A stretch of 64,000 nt of DNA, from positions 13,145,940 through 13,209,939 of the forward strand of contig OV121097.1 in assembly GCA_921293015.1 (NCBI GenBank). Reading direction: 5' to 3'. The position numbers and the translations under genes were made by a program. Every line of letters starts with the position of its first letter. Within the stretch, counting starts at the first letter, position 1. Under the pieces are notes generated by a model that saw only the letters and a program-made list of their open reading frames with translations, searched no databases and was not told where the DNA came from. Source of the stretch: Phorcus lineatus (Eukaryota; Mollusca; Gastropoda; Trochida; Trochidae). Positions 27,201-36,600 of the stretch are shown here, piece by piece.

Positions 27201-29525
27201 CAACAAACTAATTCAATACTTTTAAGTAATCTAGTAACTATAAATTACATATAAATTCATACTTTCAACTTGTAATGCAGCAGAAATTTAAAATTTTCAT
27301 AAGCATCAAAACTTCAGCTCTTCATTTTAAGCAAAAGATTTACAATTAACTTGGATTCCTTAACATGCCGAAATTTTTTAAACTCAAAGCACCACAAATT
27401 ATTGAAGTTAAGTTTTTCAATGAAAACCATAGCATGTTTACATGTAGCCAAGCAACGGTTTTCTCTTCAGTAAGAAACAAGGCTTCTTTTCTTATAGCTG
27501 TGGAATGTGGAATGCAGTCAGATGCTCTATTATTGTGCAGTCAGAGAAGAATGAATGCTGAGAGACGCTGCCTACGCTGCTCATGTGTACTAGCTTGCCT
27601 CATCTCACCTGTAGCTCCAAAGCAGGCTTGATTACAGGTGTTGCAGTGTGGCAGGCATGCAGTGGCACTTTCATAACGATTGTGCCGAAGCAAAGAAATT
27701 TGAAATTGTGGGTCGTTCATACATAATAAGGGTAAAGACTGTTTCCACTGTGGCTATGAGGCCCTTATTTGTATAAGGGTCCCTCTTTTTGTGATCAAAG
27801 TGCAACAAAATTACTAATATCTAATAGATTCCTTTGGAAAATGTTTAGATGGCAATAAGAAAAGGGAGGGTAGATGTTTAGTCAAGTGCAAATAATGAAT
27901 TGCCTGAAAATTTTCAGGCTTTAGGCAAACAAATCAGGCAAATAATTCAAATGAAATTACTAATTTTTCCAGTATTTTTCTTGCTTTTGAATTTGGCAAC
28001 ATGTTTAATGGTGAGTAATTGTACTAAAGAGATTTTTTTCTTCAGATTTGTTCAAATCACAATAACAACATACTTTCATACCTTATGCATATTGTGTTCC
28101 ATTCAAAGATCATTAAATTGAAATGTTAAATTTTTTTTTTAAATTTATAACAAATCAAATCATCCAAGAAGTGTAAGTAATTGTTAAAGGGCAGCATTTC
28201 TAAAGTATCTAGGACTAAGAAGACTATAATCACACAAAAAAAACATTGCAACTCCCATGTGAGAAAAAATATGCCCAAACATTATTCAATTTATGCAGAC
28301 ATGCGGCTTTCAATACTTTTCTTATATTCACATAATAAAAGTTTTTGTTGCATTACAAACACAAAATATTTAAATAAATAAAGATTGATACTTGTAAAAA
28401 CATGTCCGAATACACACAACAAACTCATTGTATACAACCCACAGTATCAACCAAGTTAGAAACAACACTACAGACTGCTAAACATTATAGGATTGTACAG
28501 AATAGACGCCATAAACACTGAGAGACAAAAGAAGTGTCAGGTTATATTATCTATCATCCCCCCTCCCCAATAGAATACTGTTATAGGTTTGCTGGAGGTA
28601 ATGGCATGGTGCCAAAATGCTCTTCGACAAAACATCTTCCACGTCAACAGATACTACGCACCACTCACAGGGATAAAACAAACTATGCACCTTTATATAT
28701 TTGCATCGTTACCCAAAGTATTTTATTTTCAAATCAATTAAAAATCATATGAAACAAGAGAGACTTTCTGTTGTAGTCTTGGTTAAGAATAAGATAGATA
28801 ATTGAAGGTCAATTTTCTTGAGTTGACAAAATGTTTGGTTGAATAATTGTTAATGATTAGAAGATTACAATTTCTAATAATTCAAATGAATTTAACATTT
28901 GTTTAAGCTGCAAGAAAATCAAAAAAATATTTAAAAGAGTCTTGCCATGATATGCATAAGATTATCAATACTGCTACTTGAGTAATTAAAATCGTATGAC
29001 AGGCACAATTTGCACTGTATATGTGTACGTTGAAAGACTTTGATACAGGCGCCATTTTCCTTTAAAATATTTCCAAATTTCAAAGTTTAAATAATGGAAG
29101 ACGAAACGGTTTCGTCTTATCTGTCCCAACTGTCTAGTTAAACAGGTGATTCACGTGTCTAAATATAGAGCAAAAGAAATATCAACCGCAGACACAATCG
29201 ATAAACAAGTAAACAACCCAAAATGATAAAACAACCAAATAAACACCTGTCATACTTTAATAGTTACCTAAATTATTTCAATATATACCTCATAATGAAG
29301 GCGTCTGACATTTATAATTCGCGCGCCCACCTGTGCTATTGACATAACACCATTCACAGGTAAAAGTCCGCGTATTTTGAAAGGCCAATCTGTCATCCAA
29401 AACAAAAACCAACGACTCGAATCACGCAGATGTATTCAAATGCGATGCAGTGTCTATACGCTAATAACTCACCTGCCATCGAGGTCAAGCGGCAATGTTG
29501 GGTCGAATCCTACTATTGAGTCCAT
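9170..29525 (-). CDS. Gene 1: unrecognised multi-exon protein, ~370 aa (10 exons found)
   Basis: Seen: ten short open segments on the minus strand bounded by GT-AG signals. From ATG to stop they are 29473-29525, 27609-27667, 18481-18597, 16004-16128, 14523-14563, 14238-14335, 13706-13873, 12448-12623, 11970-12021 and 9170-9294. Frame is kept across exons 1-2-3, 4-5-6-7 and 8-9-10. Joins 3-4 and 7-8 do not close with the best splice sites, so a small exon may be missing or another site is used. Features: a Cys-rich N-terminal part (CNTCNQAC), a charged stretch QKVHELEYELTDIRHQ, then a mixed globular-looking C-terminal half ending TFRSS. No signal peptide or membrane segment is evident. I do not recognise the family and assign no function. 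Introns hold a TTAA element, the 3.67-kb motif element and SINEs. That these exons form one gene is inference, supported by six matching phases. Confidence 0.72.
9647..9752 (-). other. Possible captured first exon inside the TTAA element
   Basis: On the minus strand ATG at 9750-9752 opens 35 codons (MRSWNLLSYGARIENK, then FTSVVETVPGVIEISFKVS) ending at a strong donor A|gtaagt. GCGCATGCGC, an NRF1-like palindrome, overlaps the ATG. It points out of the element toward its left end. A 35-codon open stretch can occur by chance. Confidence 0.25.
9770..11420. repeat. Highly diverged ~190-bp tandem array inside the TTAA element
   Basis: A block like gaattgaagacaatctttc, then 'ctctttatcacgatataaaaat', returns at about 9773, 9921, 10207, 10400, 10579, 10782, 10962, 11158 and 11334. 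From 10700 on each unit also has tttgcggcacttgctgtatc. Spacing is 176-203 bp in the second half. It is visible only by loose matching. Confidence 0.6.
11970..12021 (-). CDS. Gene 1 exon 9 (52 nt)
   Basis: Acceptor agacatttcag and donor CAGTTTG|gtaaat enclose AGLGSILDKLAPLDSQF plus one base. Both junctions are in frame: CAG|GCA with exon 8, G|GT with exon 10. Confidence 0.65.
12448..12623 (-). CDS. Gene 1 exon 8
   Basis: 176 nt after acceptor ctttttatacactag. It reads SLTTGLDILNILPENPLHS, ILDHCSFLSQHTDPSLHF, then TGSSEIREFASLRYHVV, ending GACCAG|gtattt. It leaves phase 0, which suits exon 9. A possible inner donor (CTGAG|gtacca) would shift exon 9 into another open frame, so it is not excluded. 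Confidence 0.65.
13706..13873 (-). CDS. Gene 1 exon 7
   Basis: 168 nt, 56 codons, with no internal ATG near its start. It reads RFLREVQSIYNFLDGDVF, SSDHVDLAVVSPEHDLS and CLRFNFHPSLMMTRG, ending GAGAAG|gtgtga. The acceptor is ataaacag. Natural codon use and an unbroken frame make this one of the clearest exons. An earlier, weaker donor (CGGG|gtcaaa) would link straight to exon 8 in phase. Just downstream, about 13515-13703, both strands are open (for example DAPWKMRAKRILFFW on the minus strand); I could not decide whether an exon is there. Confidence 0.72.
14238..14335 (-). CDS. Gene 1 exon 6 (charged helix)
   Basis: 98 nt reading VCICLCKLNDFGLAICQ and KVHELEYELTDIRHQ. It has acceptor ttgttcttgcaag and donor CATCAG|gtttga, which is non-canonical beyond GT. 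Its second half is rich in Glu, Leu and Lys and is likely helical. Frame agrees with exons 5 and 7. Confidence 0.65.
14523..14563 (-). CDS. Gene 1 exon 5 (41 nt)
   Basis: Short exon reading NSQLFTKDLLLNK between acceptor tgcattgccag and donor AAAG|gtaagc. It consumes one base from exon 4 and passes one on to exon 6. Frame holds on both sides, the main support for so small an exon. Confidence 0.65.
16004..16128 (-). CDS. Gene 1 exon 4
   Basis: 125 nt, 41 codons plus two bases, including SFGKYESEDLIRMNSW and AMDQILPDLYTRPF. It ends at a textbook donor (TTTCAG|gtaagg). The acceptor (tttgaaag) has a weak pyrimidine tract, so the start may shift by a few bases. The end joins exon 5 exactly, making Arg from AG+G. 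Confidence 0.6.
17270..18000. repeat. Diverged tandem repeats, ~150 bp
   Basis: Recurring blocks: ctcagaaactg..agcatcagatccactga, tctcagaaacta.tttgtatcaaatccac, tttcagaagcttgtctgcat, and acaattc.aatc.a.a.cttcttccttc. Block starts near 17290, 17517, 17650, 17780 and 17920. No convincing exon inside. Confidence 0.45.
18481..18597 (-). CDS. Gene 1 exon 3
   Basis: 117 nt beginning after acceptor ttctgccag and reading (D)AGCDGSMECHAVSQ then SLIMAKEALLCDSN. It joins exon 2 in phase. The donor used (GATCTTT|gtgtag) is weak and does not match the phase of exon 4. A donor 15 bases earlier (AGGAAT|gtcttt) would match but is also weak. The preceding intron is about 9 kb and contains the motif-array element. 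Confidence 0.5.
19736..19870 (-). mobile_element. tRNA-derived SINE fragment
   Basis: On the minus strand: A-box-like tagccggtagagc, then B-box ggttcgattcc at the spacing expected for a pol III promoter, followed by a non-tRNA tail. The arms do not fold into a full cloverleaf, so I call a SINE, not a tRNA gene. Confidence 0.55.
21338..24433. repeat. GTAACAGTCAGGACA motif array (~20 copies)
   Basis: Forward copies: 21726, 21747, 21919, 21940, 22113, 22135, 22305, 22477, 22498, 24419. Reverse copies: 21338, 21530 (degenerate), 21686, 21701, 23653, 23674, 23843, 23864, 24036, 24057, 24078. Copies within a pair start 21 (once 22) bp apart. Pairs start 190-194 bp apart in both blocks. The forward block on the left roughly mirrors the reverse block on the right. 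Flanking bases also repeat (gattcagaataacttctctt near 21803 and 22360). Confidence 0.85.
22452..22699 (+). pseudogene. ORF remnant in the motif element, unrecognised
   Basis: Open for 82 codons to TGA at 22697-22699, without a good ATG. It begins by reading two motif copies as GNSQDKISNGQDK, then YYDYDSSVLALIPKPSG and VDPDIWKLIVEELEQRN near the end. The last 45 residues look like real protein. A possible acceptor (ctacgatag) lies at about 22572. It could be the last exon of a lost transposase or a captured gene; no family recognised. Confidence 0.35.
24640..26390. other. Gene 1 intron, minor repeats only
   Basis: Two direct copies of gatatttggaga.ttctgatga at about 24812 and 24912, and several tatcatgatac-like palindromic words. 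At 25.25-25.42 kb the minus strand has an exon-like piece (EAIEDRKQHDTTQSCDTFS) with a stop upstream and no matching splice sites. Confidence 0.35.
26398..26697 (-). mobile_element. SINE, same family, inverted copy
   Basis: Read on the minus strand it begins near ggtttagcactgccttcaag, then tgcaacactattgtggctg, aaaccatgggtagtactg, and ends in a tRNA-like stretch with ggtatccgaaccctgg. It is the longest copy and suggests the family's tail holds a tRNA-like promoter in reverse. Confidence 0.6.
27609..27667 (-). CDS. Gene 1 exon 2 (Cys-rich)
   Basis: 59 nt reading ATACLPHCNTCNQACFGAT with donor CTACAG|gtgaga. It takes one base from exon 1's split codon and hands one base to exon 3, so both neighbours agree in phase. 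The acceptor (atgaaag) has a poor pyrimidine tract, so the 5' edge is uncertain. The CxxCxxxC spacing could bind metal, but no known zinc-binding signature is complete. Confidence 0.5.
29473..29525 (-). CDS. Gene 1 exon 1 (start codon)
   Basis: ATG at 29523-29525 opens MDSIVGFDPTLPLDLDG, then a strong donor (GGCAG|gtgagt). An in-frame TAA lies upstream with no ATG between, so this is the first possible start. The exon leaves two bases of a split codon. Read on the plus strand, part of it imitates a tRNA B box (gggtcgaatcc); I judge that a coincidence. Confidence 0.7.
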
Positions 29526-29700
29526 GACTCTTGTTTTTGGTAATCCTGTATCAAGCCATGTAGCTAAAATCCGTTAAATATTGACACACTATTCATCTCA
29601 ACATCTACGGTTCGCTAGTTCTTCCATCTTGTATTTAAAGGTACTGCGCGCATGCGCACTCCAGCTGCTGAAGCGGAAATGTATCCGATGAGGCCCACTT
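29526..29700 (-). promoter_or_regulatory. Probable 5' UTR and promoter of gene 1
   Basis: Upstream of the ATG the base composition changes from AT-rich to GC-richer at 29640-29700. GCGCATGCGCA at 29648-29658 matches the NRF1-type palindrome common in housekeeping promoters. No TATA box is evident at a useful distance. Promoter status is inference from position and motif. Confidence 0.4.
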
Positions 29701-31320
29701 GTGGTTTTCTGGCAAGAGTAACTGCTCTTGAACAGCATTAATACGTTTGATAAATTGTTGATTTTATATTTTTTTTGTTATTATTGAATGTATCATTATT
29801 AACAGTTATTCCAATCAAATAAATTTATCATCGTCGTGTTTAAATAATTTATTGCGTTTCCAACAATTTTGAACTATTGCACCAAAACGGAACGCATTCG
29901 TGGTTAAAAGGCGGGTGGACTAATTAAAACTGACATTTATTTCAAGAGGCGGTTTAAATATATAATATAATTGATATTATTTATGAACTAACTCTATCAA
30001 CTAAATAATCGCATTTAGTTGTTTTCATCCTTTTTTTTAAATATGAGGATGTTTTAGTTAAAATATGTCAAAATATTGAATAAATGCACTTTGTATAATC
30101 AATAATTTACTAGACTTTCTTTTATTTTTATGTTATGTTTCATATTATTTTCTATTCATGATACGGTTGACCTTATTTTTATTCCCGTGCTTTGACGCAG
30201 GAAAAAAAACTTAATCAAAAGTGTTTGATAACATTTGTATTCCTGACCACACAATTAGATTTTTAATACAATTTTGTTTGAAGATCTTTATTCATATAGC
30301 CCTTATTTTGCACAAAATCCTTTTGATTAACATTTTTATTTTGATGAGGAATCAATATTATTTTATCGCATAGAGGTTTTAAGCTACAGTTCAGTAACTA
30401 CGTTAATATTTATTTTGCTCACTTGAATACACGATATCGATTGAACATTGGTTGCTTACATTATTCATATTTTCCCTTTTTTGAAAAAAACAATTTGGTT
30501 TGAAATTATTATTTATGAATTAAAGTTTAAGCATTTGATCAGTTTTCTATTATCTTTTAGATGTTAGTTATAGTGTCCGCGTTGAGAAGCTCAAACTGAA
30601 AACACAAGATGCCGTGTTGCCCACCTTTTACGTACGCTTCATCCATTTGGCACCGTCTGAAGTCTAAATTCGTAGACCAGGTCGTTTAATATAATTAAAT
30701 CTAAACTTCGAAACCAAAATATCAAAATTTAAATCGATGAAGCAAAAAGGAAGCATCGATTTCGTTTTATTTTTGAATTTAGAAAAAATTGTAATGAATA
30801 TTTAATTCAGAATACCTGTGAACTGCCAAAATTTAATACACTTTAAACCTATTAGGTATTACAACGGAGATGTGTTGTGTCAGTAGCAGTTAAAAACTGT
30901 TATCAATAGTAGAATTCCCAAATTGGTAACATTCTTAAGGAAGGATATTATATAGAAGTATTATAGAAGTAAATAATTGAGAAACGTCGAATGTCGTTTT
31001 AGTATGTTCCAAAATATAAAGTTGATGGTTAAAGTCGCCAGACAAACAATCTTCTATGTAAGCAAATGATATTTACTTTACTACTTTGAAGTATTTTGTG
31101 CGTGAATTGTGAAATATCAACATTAACCACGTCACTCGAAATGTATTGCTACACGATGATATGTCTTTACAGTTGTCTGTCATTTTCCCTCCAGATTATC
31201 ATGGTCCACAGCCTGCACGCATCAAAAGTCTTGATTCTTGAATGCAATATCTTTAAAGAAAATCTAATTGATAGAAAAATTGCACCGATTCAGTTGAAAA
31301 ATTCTTTATATCTTAAACAC
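29700..31320. other. Intergenic spacer upstream of gene 1
   Basis: Very AT-rich. No exon, repeat or RNA gene recognised before the Tc1 fragment. Confidence 0.45.
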
Positions 31321-31461
31321 TGTTGGTAAATATTTTAGTAGCAACTGGTCGCACCGTCAATAAATACACTGGACCGACGAAAGTCGTTTGCTCCTGCATG
31401 CTGTTTATGGGAGATCCCTTGAATGGAGGACTAGGAATACACGTCTTGCCCCCGGAACATT

Positions 31462-31809
31462 TTGCCAAGAGTACGCGGAGGCTCCGTAGTGGAGGGCTTG
31501 TCCTCCGACTATGAACTGGATTTGGTGACTAGATTTCGTGCTGTAAACCATCATCCGGCAACTAATGCTGTGGTACGAATTCCATGGTCAGCAATGTCTC
31601 CTGATTTGAACCCAATCGAACATGTTTTGGACATCAAGGGCCGTCGGGTACAAGGAAGGATTCCTCCTCCACTAAAACTGAGGGAACTGGGGGCAGCACT
31701 TCATGAGAAGTGGCAGCGGATACCGATGGAACAATTAAGGAACCTGGTTTGGGGTATGCCAAGAGTGGATGCAGTTATTCAGGCACGTGCTGGCGGCACA
31801 CGTTACTGA
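31462..31809 (+). pseudogene. Tc1-like transposase C-terminal fragment
   Basis: Reads PWSAMSPDLNPIEHVLD, then GRRVQGRIPPP and AVIQARAGGTRY before TGA at about 31807. These match the Tc1 family's end: PWPA.SPDLNPIE with the last catalytic acidic residue, and ARGG.TRY. The N-terminal DNA-binding half and the first two catalytic Asp are missing. It sits in the spacer between the two genes. Confidence 0.8.
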
Positions 31810-31954
31810 TGTTCTCTGATTCCTTGGACACTGATCCACTTTATTTGGGCTGCTTTTACTTAGTGCTCATACCGTTTAAAAATTTGTTTATTCCAAATGA
31901 TCTGTGAATAATCCATCCTGCTTATTTGGTCTGTATACCAGGAAAGCTCTGTTT

Positions 31955-32330
31955 CCGAAATAAACCTCAAAACCCGCTCATCAAATCTTTCTGAAACTCT
32001 GCATGAGTATTACCCATGTACTGAAGTGGATCCTTTTGATATTTTCAACGTTCTGAAATTGTATTCCATTGACTCATGTGGAATGAAGACTCTGTACATG
32101 GAATGATTGTCTCCAAAGCGAAACTCACAAACCGCCCATCTCATCTTTCTGAAATTTTGAGCGTATAATATCAACCCACCGAAGTGGCGATTTTGATAAT
32201 TCCAGAACTGTGAAAAAATGTCCGTTTCCATGGAAACAAGTTTAATTTGGATTCTGTACAAGAATAGCTTTTGTGGACCACAACTCAAAAACGGCTTTCA
32301 TATCTTTCTAAAACTCTACTCAAAGGTTTT
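31955..32330. repeat. ~158-bp tandem repeat, three diverged units
   Basis: The block aac.c.caaa.cgc.catc.atctttctgaaact returns near 31964, 32120 and 32279, followed each time by a gta.t..accca-like stretch. Low identity. Confidence 0.5.
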
Positions 32331-32459
32331 ATTAGAAATATTTTGCGTTTCAAACATTCGAAAAATGGGGGACCGGAGGTATATGCCATCTCCTGAAGAC
32401 TTTTGTTTGGATCTGATGTTATGGATAACGTCACCCTCTGGTGAGATTCTTTTTTAATC

Positions 32460-33218
32460 CTGGTTAAAAGAAAACAAACAGTCACGTATGAGGCGCCATT
32501 ATTGTTTATTATATGCTTGTAATATTAATTTTATGTTAACAGAAGCTTATGATTAGTGTCAATTTAGAAATGTACACATTTATAAATCACATTGAAGGTT
32601 AGCATTAATAAGTTCAGTTTGAATCACTTTACTTCCTTTTCATTCATAAATTTTGAAATCTCATTAAAATAACGCCAAAAATATACCCGCCTGATCGTTC
32701 GCTATAAACCATTGATCTAAAATATATTAATTTGTATAGAAACACGAAATGTGAGCGATTGGCTAGATGTTATTTCAATGAGATTGAAGTTTTATGCAGA
32801 ATGGACATAAATAATAACATTTTATTTAGACCACTGAACAGTTACACAATTTGACATATTGGAGTCATATAAAACACATTCAGATAGATATATGAAAGTT
32901 AAATCAAGTGTGCCGTCTTTATATTTAAAAGCGTGTATAAAAAACAACAGCACACATTTCCTCCCATGTATATATTAATAAATAGATAAAAAACAAAAGT
33001 CTGGAAATGATTTCAATCCCCGACCGGTTTCACACTATTCAGTGATCATCATGGGGTCTTTATGACAAATATATATATATACACACCCATGATAGAGTGA
33101 CTACAGACATACATACTATCTAAAAAAAAGGTCAAGTTACAAATAAAACTGACATTTAAGAGAATAATAAACAACTGACATATCACAAACATACATTATA
33201 AGTTATATGTTATATCAT
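32460..33218. other. Spacer below gene 2, no gene seen
   Basis: AT-rich with (TA)n at about 33067-33081. A 60-bp GC-richer word at 33000-33060 (ccccgaccggtttcacact) looks like the edge of an unplaced repeat. Confidence 0.35.
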
Positions 33219-33243
33219 CTATATATATATATATATATATATA

Positions 33244-33327
33244 GGGAAGACAAGATTTTCTAGATAACAAATTCTTTATTCTGAATTTCACAATAAAGAA
33301 GTTGTTATCTAGAAAATCTGATTTCCC
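33244..33327. repeat. 36-bp stem hairpin next to a TA tract
   Basis: 33244-33280 (gggaagacaagattttctag, then ataacaaattctttatt) pairs with 33292-33327 across an 11-base loop, with few mismatches. A (TA)n tract at 33219-33243 abuts it. Each arm holds ttctttatt or aataaagaa, so the gene 2 transcript would carry AATAAA here. Resembles a tiny inverted-repeat element. Confidence 0.7.
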
Positions 33328-33449
33328 TTATGTATATGACTTCGTAATGTCGTTCAAAGACTTGACAAATGACAATCATGCAACAGAGGAATAAACACGC
33401 ACACCCATCCGAAAAAAACAATATTTTAAAAAAAAAAACACAAATAGAT

Positions 33450-33628
33450 TTAGACTTTGCGAGTGACGGCTCTTAAAATCCTCTCAGAAATAGCTGCCTT
33501 CTTTGCCTTTAGTTTTACACAATCCACGGGGAAATATCCATAACGCTTTTTTCCAGTCCCACGTTTCTTCATCCAGCCATACGCCATACCCAGTTTGTCC
33601 GCTGGAGTCTTCTGTTTAATAGTTTGTC
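33450..33628 (-). CDS. Gene 2, terminal exon: second half of SH3 and stop
   Basis: Acceptor aatttctatttaag. It reads QTIKQKTPADKLGMAYGWM, then KKRGTGKKRYGYFPVDCVKL and a basic tail AKKAAISERILRAVTRKV, with TAA at 33450-33452. GWxK...GxxGYFPxxxV is the conserved SH3 core (Trp, then GYFP); WM replaces the usual WW. The 18-residue Lys/Arg tail after the SH3 is unusual. About 125 nt past the stop lies a strong hairpin (33244-33327) that may sit in the 3' UTR. Confidence 0.85.
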
Positions 33629-36600
33629 CTTAAATAGAAATTGTGACGAATTTAATTTGATAACTGTTCAAAATAGCCAGCCTAAAAGTATTTAATTTAG
33701 TCTTTCTGATTTAAATCGTCCGTGTTCAGAGAAATAATTTTCATAATATACCCTCCTCTGAGGTACGAACCCTTTCGATTATTTCATCATTTCTTTTCAA
33801 AACTAAATCCATGTTACTTTTAAAAGCAGGCATCCACGAGACTTGTTACTTAAATTAATTAAATGTTCGTAAAATCATTTCGCTCCACACGCAAAGGTTC
33901 CGTAAAATCACCTTATCACACATCCTTCCCCTACTAAGGTAGCTCTATCATTCCTATTCCTATTCAACCTCTGTTCTAAAATGGCCTCTACTCGGGCTTC
34001 CAGTAGATTCCCCTGGCGGCATAAAATTGCAACATACACTACCTTGCAAAATTTCAGCCAATGAAAACACCTCATGCGTGAATACCATATTTGTTGTCAC
34101 ACAGGAATATGCAATGATACAGTCGCTTATTAAGACTAATGTATTCTGTAAAGAAGACTCAAAGTGCGAAGAGTATATTCGAATAGGAAAGCATACGGAT
34201 ATAACCGAGGCGTTTTGAATGATAACTTTTGAAACGGCGTCGCTGATTGCACAACTAACTTTCATTGCATCCAATCAGGTCGCATAGGAATTTGTGACGG
34301 AGCTACCTCTGCTGGGTGAAAATGCCTATCACGTAGTATGGAAAAAAGATATGCAGCTATGGGCTTTAACGCAAATGAATCACATTCTACTTCATAACGT
34401 CAAGCTCTTCCTTCAAAATACACCTACAATGTAATCTGAATATACCAAAAATTGAAAAATATTTGAAACTGAATTATTTGATAAACAATAATGATGAAGA
34501 CTAACTAAGGTTTTCTATCAATAGGAATCCAAGTAAAGATTTGTAAGGCTTAAAATAAAGTGATTTGTGATTAAGAAAGTGGAACTTTATTCCAGACTTA
34601 ATCAAAAGTACAAGGTCTCACCAATTCCAAAGCTGAGTTCACTTGGATTACGGCCCGTGTATGCTCGAATGGCCTTCACTTTCATGTTAGACCAAGCCGC
34701 AGTGGCCCCTGGGTAAAATTCATTCGCCGGAGACTCATTGACTAAACCTCTAAGAGGAGATATGGCGGTGTTTCGGAATGCAATAATCACAGGCCTATTT
34801 TCCTCTGTGTTTGGTATAGGAAGTGGAGGCCCAACAATGGGCGTGACCGTGTTCTTGGTGTGAGGAGTGTCGGTCCACCACAAGGTTTCGACCCTTCCGT
34901 CGAACTCTGGAGGTCGAGGTCGAATTTGAAGGGACGGGAGCTCGCCATGGGTTTGAACCAATGGTTCCACTGAAATAAGTGTACCAAAGTATGAGATAAA
35001 TTCTTTTAAAAAGGCGAGGGTTACAGGAAAATCACACAGGCCCTCGGATCATTAAAAAAATATATTAAAAATTTAAAATTTTTTATTTGAGAACACCCCC
35101 TGATTAGAATTGTTCCTCTGTTAATAGTATATGGAAAGGCCAGACACTCCATTCGCCCCCACCCGCTTTCTTGACCGAATGCTACAATAAATACGCACGC
35201 AATCAATATAAAATCTATGCAGACATGATGTCAAATGATTTGCCTTTCTACTCCAACTCACTTAAACAAATTAATCTTTGGGGTTATTTAATGAGGACGG
35301 CCGAAAGACGATTTCCACGCCCAACTTAATGCTGATGGGACAAATGGCCGCCCGTCACCTTGACCTTACGGGATGTGTGGCCGCAGCGACAGATCTCATT
35401 GGTTGCAAGAACGGAGAATTAGAGTTATCTGTTCCTAACTTTGCATCAAACCAATGAGATCTGTCGCTGCGGCCACACACCCCGTAGGTCAAGGTGACGG
35501 GCGGCCATTTGTCCCATCAGCATTAAATTGGGCGTGGAAATCGTCTTTCGGCCGTCCTCATTAAATAACCCCAAAGATTAATTTGTTTAAGTGAGTTGAA
35601 GTAGAAAGGCAAATCATTTGACATCATGTCTGCATAGATTTTATATTGATTGCGTGCGTATTTATTGTAGCATTCGGTCAAGAAAGCGGGTGGGGGCGAA
35701 TGGAGTGTCTGGCCTTTCCATATACTATTAACAGAGGAAGTTGTGCCTCTGTTGCTGGATGCGAGTCGTCTCATTGGCTGATAAGATAGCTAGCGATACG
35801 ACGCTTTTGGCCCGAAAGAGAAGGGTATTTGGAATTGCACCATGCCCACGCGTCGGTCCCTTTGATGTCGGCCGTGGTGTATCTAATAGTCTAATAATAT
35901 ATCTAATAAAAGTAACCATTGACCGTAGCTATCTCTTGGCTCGCTGCTGTTTAGCAAGCCAAGCCTATTGTTCACGCCAATAGGAAATTAGTTGAAAAGG
36001 ATGTAAATTTTCTAAAACATGACAAGTAATTCAAGTTTTTATGGCAACGAGCACAATAGACCGATCCATTTAGCCCCGCCCCTACAGGTTTTCGACCAAT
36101 CGGCGCGCCGTATTTTTGACCTACCTTCCCGCGATCGCTTCCTCGGACATCAACAGGCAACATGGTGGGCTGTCTTTATGACACAGGATTTTCGACCAGA
36201 CATTTTACGAAGAAATTGCAGTAATATCAAGTCAATATAGTCGATGGCAGTGTTAGTAACATTGCACAAAGGGTCCTTTATTTCAGAAAAATACATCGGA
36301 GACAGCATATCCGACTCATATCGGAGATGTATCAATAAAATAATGAGAGGTGAGTGCACCATGCTCGGCTTGTTTACATAAATAAAAGTGTGTTTTGGGG
36401 GTTATTTCAAGCTATATTTTCTAGTACAGTAAAATAAGTTGAATAAATTTAAAGGTAAGTTTGCCTCAGGCGAGGTGAATAAATAGAATCAAATATTCAA
36501 ATAATTCAAATAATATATTTCTAAAGGCTAAGTTGAAATAGATCGATAGAATTAAGCCATTTGTTCCCCGACAGGTTGGGGGTGAAACAAATAACACAAT

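Noticed and set aside
29462-29530. tRNA-like B box on the plus strand (gggtcgaatcc)
   Set aside because: The minus strand here is the first coding exon of gene 1 with a strong donor, and no A box or cloverleaf stands upstream.
34027-34274. Overlapping ORFs on both strands in the gene 2 intron
   Set aside because: They fall in repeat R2, and the second genomic copy at 62.5 kb does not keep either frame.
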